From: Myxococcales bacterium
Lineage (GTDB): Bacteria; Myxococcota; Myxococcia; Myxococcales; Anaeromyxobacteraceae
DNA: 13,850 nt
Assembly: GCA_021848865.1 (NCBI GenBank)
Contig: JAJZTO010000029.1
Span: 1 to 13,850, forward strand
Direction: 5' to 3'
Translations under genes and position numbers: made by a program
Notes under the pieces: model-generated
The model's input: only the letters and a program-made list of their open reading frames with translations
Told to the model about the DNA's origin: nothing
The model's database searches: none
Shown: positions 7,602 through 13,158 of the stretch, one piece after another
Layout: each line of letters starts with the position of its first letter
Numbering within the stretch: position 1 is the first letter of the stretch

Positions 7602-7865
7602 GTGCGCCTCTCCCGCCCCCGCGTCCTCCTGCGCGCCGCGCTCCTGGCGGTGGGAGCCGGCTTCATGTGGTGGCGCTCGGCCCTCGCCTGGCGCGCCTCG
7701 CGCGAGCTGCCCGGCGGCGCCGGCCTGCTCCAGGGGCGGCTGGCGCTGGTCTTCGCGCTCATGGGGCTGCTCGCCCTGCTCACCGCCGGGGCCGCCCTCG
7801 CCGCCCTGCGCCCCCGCCGGCGCCAGCCGACGCTCCGGTTCCCGCCCCCGCCGGGACGGTCCTGA
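7602..7865 (+). CDS. Small two-helix membrane protein, unknown function
   Basis: 87 residues, not recognised as a named family. Arginines at the N-terminus (R2, R5, R7, R11) precede a hydrophobic helix at about 9-30. A second helix at about 47-69 is followed by an Arg/Pro-rich tail (70-87). By the positive-inside rule both ends are probably cytoplasmic, with a short Gly-rich loop outside. Nearly every codon ends in G or C, which supports real coding. The GTG start is preceded by a TACACT box at a 6-nt distance instead of a Shine-Dalgarno site. It follows the sdh terminator closely, so it is a separate unit, and it ends 18 nt from a convergent small gene. Confidence 0.7.
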   Translation: MRLSRPRVLLRAALLAVGAGFMWWRSALAWRASRELPGGAGLLQGRLALVFALMGLLALLTAGAALAALRPRRRQPTLRFPPPPGRS

Positions 7866-7866
7866 G

Positions 7867-7883
7867 CCCGGCGCCGGACCGGG
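7867..7883. terminator. Short hairpin between convergent small genes
   Basis: CCCGG (7867-7871) pairs with CCGGG (7879-7883) around a 7-nt loop, filling the whole gap between two facing stop codons. This could serve as a bidirectional terminator, but the stem is only 5 bp and there is no T-run. Confidence 0.3.
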
Positions 7884-8009
7884 TCACTTCCCGTTCCGCA
7901 TCGACTTCATCGTCTCCTCGAGCCGCTTGCGCCGCTCGGGCGACACTTTCCGCATCTGCTCCCGCGGCTCGGTCCTCTCCCGGCCGCTGGCGCCGGCGGC
8001 GTGGCTCAT
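7884..8009 (-). CDS. 41-residue highly charged small protein
   Basis: Short gene not assigned to a known family. The product is rich in Arg, Lys and Glu (E11-R-T-E-P-R-E-Q, then S23-P-E-R-R-K-R-L-E-E), with one predicted amphipathic helix from about 23 to 38 and no signal peptide or membrane segment. In 41 codons only one (AAA) ends in A or T, matching the strong third-base bias of genes here and supporting real coding. Start ATG 8007-8009 is the first Met of this charged segment; only a weak GGGAAA-like ribosome site precedes it, and the frame is open upstream, so the start is uncertain. It lies 107 nt downstream of the Kelch lipoprotein gene on the same strand and may be co-transcribed. Confidence 0.5.
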   Translation of the reverse strand: MSHAAGASGRERTEPREQMRKVSPERRKRLEETMKSMRNGK

Positions 8010-8116
8010 GGGTTTCCCGCCGGTGGAGTGCAGCCGCTGGCTCCCGGGAAGCGCCGGCGAGGTCGAGGCCGCGCGCGCCGCAGCTGGGGCGTCGGGCCGG
8101 CCGGAGACCTGGCCCC

Positions 8117-9940
8117 TCACTTCTGGTACCAGACGCTCGCCTGCGGCGTCCCCGCGACCACGTCCTCGCCGCCGATCACCAGGACGTGCGGGGCGGTGGC
8201 CGCGTCCACGTAGTAGGCGGCGGCGTGGTTGAAGAAGGCGTAGCCGCCGGACACCAGGCTGGCGATGGTCTTGGACCCGGTGGCGCCGTTGAAGCTCCCC
8301 ACGCTCCCGTCGTTGGCGAGCGCCGCGTACGTCTGCTCGCTCGACCCCGACGGCCCGACCCCACTGTAGAGCCCGCCGCTCACCAGGAGGTAGCTCCCGG
8401 CGACGACGGCGCTGAACCTCTCCCGGTTCTTGCCGGCGCTCCCGGAGTTGGTGGTCCAGGCGGTCCCCTTCAGGCCGCCGTTCCGGATGTTGATCTGCGC
8501 GTAGTAGATCTTCGAGCTGCACCCCGCCGACTGGGCGGTGGAGAGGGGGTCGACGTTCGCCGTGGTGGTGCCGCCGAGGACGTAGAGGTAGCCGGCCGCG
8601 GAGAGGAGCTGGTGGTAGGCCAGCGCCTCCGGCAGGTCCAGCTCCGCTCGCCAGGCGCCCAGCCTCCCGTCGGCCGCGATGCCCGCCGACCAGACCTTGG
8701 CGACCGGCGCGCCGGCGGCGTCGTAGCCGCCGGCCACGTAGATGCGGCCGTGGAAGAGCACCGCGCCGTGGGCGTAGAGCGGCTGCGGCAGCGGCGTGGT
8801 GGCGGCCCAGGCGCCGGCGCCGGTCGCGGGGATGGTCCCGTCCGCGTTCAGCTTCGCGTAGGTGACGGTGTCGGTCGCGGCGCCGGCGTCGTCCAGGCCG
8901 CCGAGCAGGTAGAGGTTACCGTACCCCGGGACCAGCGAGTTGAAGCCGTTGGCCGCGACCGCCGCCGAGAAGCCGCGGGCCGCCGGCAGGGGCGCGGTGG
9001 CGGTCCAGGTGGTGCCGGCCAGCGCGCCGCCGGGCGAGTCGCTCAGCTTGTTGAAGGAGACCGAGGCGACGTTCGCCGTCCTTCCGGTCGCCGACGCCGC
9101 CGTGCCGGTGTTCCCGCCCAGCGCGTAGAGGTAGGAGGTGGTGACGGTGGTGCCGCCCGCGTCCACGCTGATGGGGGCCACCACCGCCGGGAAGCCCTGG
9201 GCGGCGGTGGTCAGCGGCGCGGTGGAGGCCCAGGCGATGGTGCTGGGGCTGAAGCTCACGCTGGGCGCGATCTGGAACTTCCGGGGCGCGCTGGTGCCGC
9301 TGGGGGTGGTGACGGTGACGTCGTAGGTGGTGGACTGCGGCAGGTTGGGCACGGTGGCGACGACGAAGATGTTCTGCCAGTCCCCTCCGGCGAAGGCCAC
9401 CGCGGCCGGGGCCAGCACCGCGCCGGTGCCGGTGTCGCGGAAGTCGACCGAGTAGCCCGAGGCCGGGGCGGCGGAGAGGTCGCCGAAGCTGCTGCCGTCC
9501 ACCACGAAGAGGCTGTTCACCGTCCCGCTCCCCGACAGGCCGCCGTTCAGGTCGGTGACCACCGGCGCCGCCATGGTGAAGGCGTTCGAGAGGCCGGCGC
9601 CCTGGCCGTCGGGGTTGGTGACGGTGACGCCGTAGACGCTCCCGGGCGCGGCGTCGAGGGCCGGGACCTGGGCCTCGACCGCCGCCGTGGTGGCGGAGAC
9701 CAGCACCGCCTGGACCGCGGCGCCGCCGGCGGCGGGCGTGAAGGTCACGGTCGGCGTCCCGGTGAAGTTGGCGCCGGAGAGGGAGACCACCGTGCCGACG
9801 GTCCCGGTGGCGGGCGTGATCCCGGAGACCGTCGGGGCGGGCGCCTTGCCGGAGCCTCCGCCCCCGCACCCGGTGGCGACGAGGACCAGCGCGGTGGCGA
9901 GCGTCGAGCCGACGAGCGGCAGCCAGGTCCTTCGAGCCAT
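8117..9940 (-). CDS. IPT/TIG and Kelch-repeat lipoprotein
   Basis: 607 residues. A lipoprotein signal peptide (R3-R4, hydrophobic 6-23, lipobox V-A-T-G-C with C25) predicts lipidation and envelope or surface anchoring after a Gly-rich spacer. Residues about 37-123 form an IPT/TIG immunoglobulin-like domain (ITPATGTVGTVVSLSGANF) and 126-225 a second, more divergent one. From about 235 to the end there are six Kelch-like blades, each with a hydrophobic-aromatic strand before Gly-Gly: YLYALGG, NLYLLGG, RIYVAGG, YLYVLGG, YLLVSGG and HVLVIGG (GG at 275, 347, 404, 456, 522, 590). Such proteins usually bind ligands or partners; no catalytic residues are visible, and a galactose-oxidase-type copper site was not seen. 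Start ATG 9938-9940 has AAGGAG 6 nt upstream; the frame extends to 10204 without family similarity. Confidence 0.88.
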   Translation of the reverse strand: MARRTWLPLVGSTLATALVLVATGCGGGGSGKAPAPTVSGITPATGTVGTVVSLSGANFTGTPTVTFTPAAGGAAVQAVLVSATTAAVEAQVPALDAAPGSVYGVTVTNPDGQGAGLSNAFTMAAPVVTDLNGGLSGSGTVNSLFVVDGSSFGDLSAAPASGYSVDFRDTGTGAVLAPAAVAFAGGDWQNIFVVATVPNLPQSTTYDVTVTTPSGTSAPRKFQIAPSVSFSPSTIAWASTAPLTTAAQGFPAVVAPISVDAGGTTVTTSYLYALGGNTGTAASATGRTANVASVSFNKLSDSPGGALAGTTWTATAPLPAARGFSAAVAANGFNSLVPGYGNLYLLGGLDDAGAATDTVTYAKLNADGTIPATGAGAWAATTPLPQPLYAHGAVLFHGRIYVAGGYDAAGAPVAKVWSAGIAADGRLGAWRAELDLPEALAYHQLLSAAGYLYVLGGTTTANVDPLSTAQSAGCSSKIYYAQINIRNGGLKGTAWTTNSGSAGKNRERFSAVVAGSYLLVSGGLYSGVGPSGSSEQTYAALANDGSVGSFNGATGSKTIASLVSGGYAFFNHAAAYYVDAATAPHVLVIGGEDVVAGTPQASVWYQK

Positions 9941-9962
9941 GCGGTGCTCCTTTTCCGGAGGT

Positions 9963-9978
9963 TGCGCGGACGATGCCA
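9963..9978 (-). promoter_or_regulatory. Possible sigma54 (-24/-12) promoter of Kelch gene
   Basis: On the minus strand TGGCATCGTCCGCGCA has the TGGCA and GCA blocks of the -24/-12 consensus with exact spacing between GG and GC, but lacks the TT of the -12 element. Transcription would start near 9952, a 12-nt leader just including AAGGAG. Sigma54 promoters are common in myxobacteria; chance in GC-rich DNA is the main alternative. Confidence 0.3.
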
Positions 9979-10033
9979 CGAACCCTCGACCGCCGCCGAA
10001 GTTTCTCGGGCAGGCCCGGTGCGGCCGCCACCC

Positions 10034-10049
10034 GGTGCGCGCGCGCACC
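10034..10049. repeat. Perfect 16-bp GC palindrome
   Basis: GGTGCGCGCGCGCACC reads the same on both strands. The inner 14 bases strictly alternate purine and pyrimidine. It lies in the gap between the Kelch lipoprotein gene and the SpoIID gene, about 94 nt upstream of the Kelch start. It could be an operator or a Z-DNA-prone site. Confidence 0.6.
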
Positions 10050-10081
10050 TTGTGGGAGGGGGTGGGACGCGCCCTTCGCGC

Positions 10082-10102
10082 TCGGGCCCGCGCCGGGCCC
10101 GA
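10082..10102 (-). terminator. Hairpin after the SpoIID-domain gene
   Basis: TCGGGCCCG and CGGGCCCGA form a perfect 9-bp stem around a 3-nt CGC loop. On the minus strand it begins 2 nt after the SpoIID gene's stop codon. No T-run follows, so it may act as a Rho-assisted terminator or as 3'-end protection. Confidence 0.5.
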
Positions 10103-10104
10103 CC

Positions 10105-11787
10105 TCAGTAGATCCGCGCCGCCTCGGCGCCGCCGAAGTAGGCCCGGAGGATCTCCCGATACCCCTGCCCCGCCTCGGCCCGCCCCACCGCGCCCCACTG
10201 GCACATGCCGGCGCCGTGGCCCCAGCCGCCGCCGCGCAGCAGCCAGCCGGCGCCGTCGCGCTCCACCAGGAACATCGCCGAGGGCAGGTTCCCGAGCAGG
10301 CGCCGGATCCGCAGCTCCCCCTGGACCACGGCGGTCCCGGCGCTCCCCTCCACCCGCAGCTCGCGGGCCCGGCCGGAGACGCCGCGGCTCGGCACCACCA
10401 GCGCCCGGACCTCACCCACCTGGAGGCGCGCCGTCGCCTCGTCCAGCTCCGCCTGCGTGAAGCGGCGCTCCCAGCGGTACCGGTCCTTGCGCGCGCCCCG
10501 GGCCAGGCTGCACCAGGACGGGGACGACGACGCCAGGAAGGCGGCGAGGCGCGCCTCCGAGGCCAGGCCGCCCGCCCAGCGCGCCGCCGCCGCCGGCGGC
10601 ATGTCGGGCCGGCCGCGCAGGCTGGGGTCGGGCAGCCCGCCCCAGACCGCGTCGTTGTCCTCGCCGTGGCCGCCGCACAGCGCCGAGTAGACGCCGTCCA
10701 CCAGGGCGTGGCTCACCCGGCCGAAGATCGCCTCGCCCCGGGTGGCGCGCACCGCGGCGTCGGTGGAGGGCTGGTGCGCCCCCTCGCCCCGGTAGGCCTG
10801 GCAGTGGACCTCGGAGCAGAGCACGTAGGGGTCGGTGAGGTGGCGGGTGCCGATCTGCGCGAGGACGTTGGAGCGGGCGGTGACCGCCTGCGCCTTGAGC
10901 GCCTCGCGCGGCGAGCCGGCCGGCATCTCGCTCGGCACCAGCCCGCGCAGCAGCTCCTCCAGCGGGACCGCGTCCACCGCCGCCAGCCGGCCGCCGGCGT
11001 CCAGGGTGACGTACAGCTTCCCGCGGTAGGAGCGCTGCTCGAAGCCGTGGGCGGCGTAGCCGACGTCGTGCTCCACCCGGTCCACGGTGAAGCCGGCGTC
11101 CCCCTCCACCTCCACCGCCAGCAGCGCGTCGCCCACCGCCAGCCGCACCCCGGCGGCGTCGAGCAGTTCGAGCCGGCCCTGGGGGCGGCTCACCAGCTCG
11201 GTGAACAGGGTCGGGCGGGTGCCGTCCTCGGCCAGGATGCGCTCGGCGAAGTCGCGGGCCCACCCCTCGCTCCCGTCCCCGTCGGCGAGCAGCAGCACCT
11301 TGCGGTTGTCGATGACCTTGCCGGCGATGCCGTAGACGCCGCCCACGGCCCGCGGCCGCAGCCGGACGCCGCGCGCCTCCCAGGCGCGCCGCGCCGCCTC
11401 CAGCCCGGCCCGGTCGGCGCTGGGCAGCTCCGCCAGCAGCGGGTAGTGGGCCAGGGCGGCGGGCAGGGCGTCCCGCGCCCGGACGCGGAAGGTCTCGCCG
11501 GCCGGCAGCTCCAGCCGCGCCCCGCCGCGCGCCAGCAGCCGGGCGCGCCCGCGCGTCCGGAAGGCGATCTCCTCCTGCCCCTCCATGAGCCGGATGGTGA
11601 CGAGCGGCGCGCCGCCGGCGGCGAAGTTGAGCCGGTGGCTCCAGAGCAGCTCCAGCGGATCGGACGGCTCGGCGCGCACCGGCGCCTGCAGCGCCTCGGG
11701 CGGAGGCAGCGGCGGGGGCAGCGGAGCCGGCTCGTCGCCGCCGGCCAGCGCCGCGGCGAGGAGCAGGGAGGGGAGCGGGCCGATCAT
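10105..11787 (-). CDS. SpoIID/LytB-domain protein with long N-terminal extension
   Basis: 560 residues. A short signal peptide (hydrophobic 4-15, likely cut near A13-L-A) and a Pro-rich linker (19-31) predict a periplasmic protein. The SpoIID domain fills about 240-560: PSEMP at 285-289 with E287 at the position of the catalytic Glu of Bacillus SpoIID, then ALKAQAVTARS (296-306), a Cys/His cluster C324, H328, C329 resembling the zinc site of clostridial SpoIID (not aligned), CGGHGEDN (371-378), and the closing HGAGMCQWGA motif (524-533). SpoIID enzymes are lytic transglycosylases that cut glycan strands lacking peptide stems. Residues about 40-240 are an extra region I do not recognise. Start ATG 11785-11787 overlaps the upstream stop by 4 nt (ATGA) and has no strong ribosome site, so translation is probably coupled to the HAMP gene. 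A role in septal or spore-wall remodelling is inference. Confidence 0.9.
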   Translation of the reverse strand: MIGPLPSLLLAAALAGGDEPAPLPPPLPPPEALQAPVRAEPSDPLELLWSHRLNFAAGGAPLVTIRLMEGQEEIAFRTRGRARLLARGGARLELPAGETFRVRARDALPAALAHYPLLAELPSADRAGLEAARRAWEARGVRLRPRAVGGVYGIAGKVIDNRKVLLLADGDGSEGWARDFAERILAEDGTRPTLFTELVSRPQGRLELLDAAGVRLAVGDALLAVEVEGDAGFTVDRVEHDVGYAAHGFEQRSYRGKLYVTLDAGGRLAAVDAVPLEELLRGLVPSEMPAGSPREALKAQAVTARSNVLAQIGTRHLTDPYVLCSEVHCQAYRGEGAHQPSTDAAVRATRGEAIFGRVSHALVDGVYSALCGGHGEDNDAVWGGLPDPSLRGRPDMPPAAAARWAGGLASEARLAAFLASSSPSWCSLARGARKDRYRWERRFTQAELDEATARLQVGEVRALVVPSRGVSGRARELRVEGSAGTAVVQGELRIRRLLGNLPSAMFLVERDGAGWLLRGGGWGHGAGMCQWGAVGRAEAGQGYREILRAYFGGAEAARIY

Positions 11788-12404
11788 GCGCCCAGGCGAG
11801 CGGCCTTCTCGGCCGCCAGCCGCTCGGCGATCTCCCGGGCCCGCGCCGCGCCTTCCGGCCCCTGGCCCAGCTGCCGCGCGGCCTCGAGCAGCTGCGCGCG
11901 CTCCGCCTCCTCCCGCTCGCGGAGCCGGTCCACCATCCCGGCCACGTCGGCGGCCAGGCCGGTGAGCAGGTCGCCGTGGCGCAGCGCCCGCGGCCGGCGC
12001 AGGGAGCCCTCCCCCACCTGCCGGCAGGTCCGGCCGATCACCAGCGCCGGCCCCGCCACCCGGTGGGTGGCGACCAGGGCGAAGACCAGCAGGCAGAGCA
12101 CCACCGCCACCAGGCCGGCCGCGAGCCAGACCATCCGCACCCGGTCCTCGCGGGCCATCAGCCGGGAGATGGCGTCGTCGGCCACCGGGTCCCCCAGCGC
12201 CACCAGCCGGCTCGCCTCCCGGTAGGAGAGCCAGAGGCGCCAGCCCATGAAGGCGCTGAGCAGCGCCGCCAGCCCGACCAGGTAGCTCGCGAAGCGCAGC
12301 TGCAGGCCGGCGTCGATGAGGTAGTTGCGCAGCCGGCGGTGGTACGGCGCCTGGTGCGGCGCCCGCTCCGGCGTCCCGCCCGCGGCGGTGGTCTCCTCGC
12401 CCAT
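11784..12404 (-). CDS. Two-helix membrane protein with HAMP-like linker
   Basis: 206 residues. A short cytoplasmic N-terminus (RRLRNYLID at 23-31) precedes helix 1 at about 38-60. A periplasmic loop of only about 30 residues precedes helix 2 at about 91-112. A HAMP-like segment (THRVAGPALVIGR onward, 113-162) and a charged helical coiled-coil tail (about 158-205) follow. The pattern (RNYLID, short loop, HxVAGP) matches a group of deltaproteobacterial signalling-type membrane proteins that have HAMP but no kinase or methyl-accepting output domain. With no enzymatic domain it probably transmits or scaffolds by helix packing. GGAGGAGG a few nt before ATG 12402-12404 is the strongest ribosome site in the window. 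It lies 13 nt after the HEAT gene and overlaps the SpoIID gene, so all three should be co-expressed. Confidence 0.82.
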   Translation of the reverse strand: MGEETTAAGGTPERAPHQAPYHRRLRNYLIDAGLQLRFASYLVGLAALLSAFMGWRLWLSYREASRLVALGDPVADDAISRLMAREDRVRMVWLAAGLVAVVLCLLVFALVATHRVAGPALVIGRTCRQVGEGSLRRPRALRHGDLLTGLAADVAGMVDRLREREEAERAQLLEAARQLGQGPEGAARAREIAERLAAEKAARLGA

Positions 12405-12417
12405 GCGTCCTCCTCCC

Positions 12418-13146
12418 TCACCGCAGCCGCGCGGCGAGGTCCTCCGAGAGGGTTCCGGCGGCGGCGTCCAGGGCCCGGGCGGCGAGCTGCTTCTCGGCCC
12501 CGTGCGCCGCGCGCAGCCGGGCCCCGCCCTCGACCATGGCGGCCATCCGCCCCTGCGAGTCCACCGCCACCACCGAGGCCTTCACCGCCACGGCGATCCT
12601 GCCGCCCCCGCGGGACACCTCGACCGACAGCACCGCGGGCTTCAGCCGGTAGCCGGCCGGGTCGCCGGCCGGCACCACCGCGAAGCCCTGGCGCCGCAGG
12701 TGGCGGGCCAGCGCCTCCTTCAGGGCGCCGCGCGCCGCCGCGTCGCCGCCGTGTCCCTGCGGCTCCTCCAGCGCCACCGCCCGGCCCGAGGCGGCCAGCA
12801 GGTCGGCCAGCGACTTCTTCGCCGCGGCCCGCACCGCGTCGTCGGGGTCGGCGCGGGCGGCCGCGTCGAGGGGCTCCCGGGCGGCGACGTCGCCGATGCG
12901 GGCCAGGGCCGCGGCGGCGGCGATGCGCACCGCCGGCTCGTCGTCGGCGGCCACCGCGTGCATCAGCGCCGGCAGGGCCTCGCGCGAGCCCCGCTGCGCC
13001 AGCACCAGCGCGGCCTGGGTGCGCACCTTGACCGACGGGTCCCGGGCGAGCGCCCGGACGGCGCGCTCCACCAGCGGGTCGGCGGCGCGGGCCGGCGCGG
13101 CCGCGATCGCGGCGAGCAGGGCCAGGAGCCCGAGGCGGAGCGCCAT
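12418..13146 (-). CDS. Exported HEAT-repeat protein
   Basis: 242 residues. Signal peptide 1-21 (R4, hydrophobic 5-17, A-P-A-R-A-A cleavage zone) predicts export. About three HEAT/PBS-lyase-type helical repeats follow at 23-52, 53-86 and 87-118 (for example VKVRTQAALVLAQRG and PAVRIAAAAALARIG). A C-terminal alpha/beta domain (about 135-242) has a strand pair YRLKPAVLSVEV / IAVAVKASVVAV and a closing helix; I do not recognise it by name. HEAT repeats bind proteins, so a periplasmic adaptor role is likely but unproven. ATG 13144-13146 has no ribosome site; a TAGACT box lies 6 nt upstream, so the gene may start a leaderless mRNA. It begins 9 nt after the aminotransferase stop and heads the HEAT-HAMP-SpoIID set. 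Confidence 0.85.
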   Translation of the reverse strand: MALRLGLLALLAAIAAAPARAADPLVERAVRALARDPSVKVRTQAALVLAQRGSREALPALMHAVAADDEPAVRIAAAAALARIGDVAAREPLDAAARADPDDAVRAAAKKSLADLLAASGRAVALEEPQGHGGDAAARGALKEALARHLRRQGFAVVPAGDPAGYRLKPAVLSVEVSRGGGRIAVAVKASVVAVDSQGRMAAMVEGGARLRAAHGAEKQLAARALDAAAGTLSEDLAARLR

Positions 13147-13152
13147 GCCGCG

Positions 13153-13158
13153 AGTCTA
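13153..13158 (-). promoter_or_regulatory. -10 box TAGACT upstream of HEAT gene
   Basis: TAGACT on the minus strand ends 6 nt before the HEAT gene ATG, the same geometry as TACACT before the gene at 7602. Its first three bases are the stop codon (TAG) of the aminotransferase gene. No ribosome site lies in the remaining space, which supports a leaderless transcript. No clear -35 box was identified. Confidence 0.45.

Noticed and set aside
6944..10111. Very long plus-strand open frame (about 1055 codons) across sdhB, two small genes and the Kelch gene
   Set aside because: It crosses several well-supported genes on both strands, its composition is almost only R/G/A/P/H, and it shows no domain. 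It is a by-product of very high GC content, where stops are rare.
9973..12225. Plus-strand open frame of about 750 codons opposite SpoIID and HAMP genes
   Set aside because: Antisense to two genes with clear motifs, low-complexity product, and no family signature.
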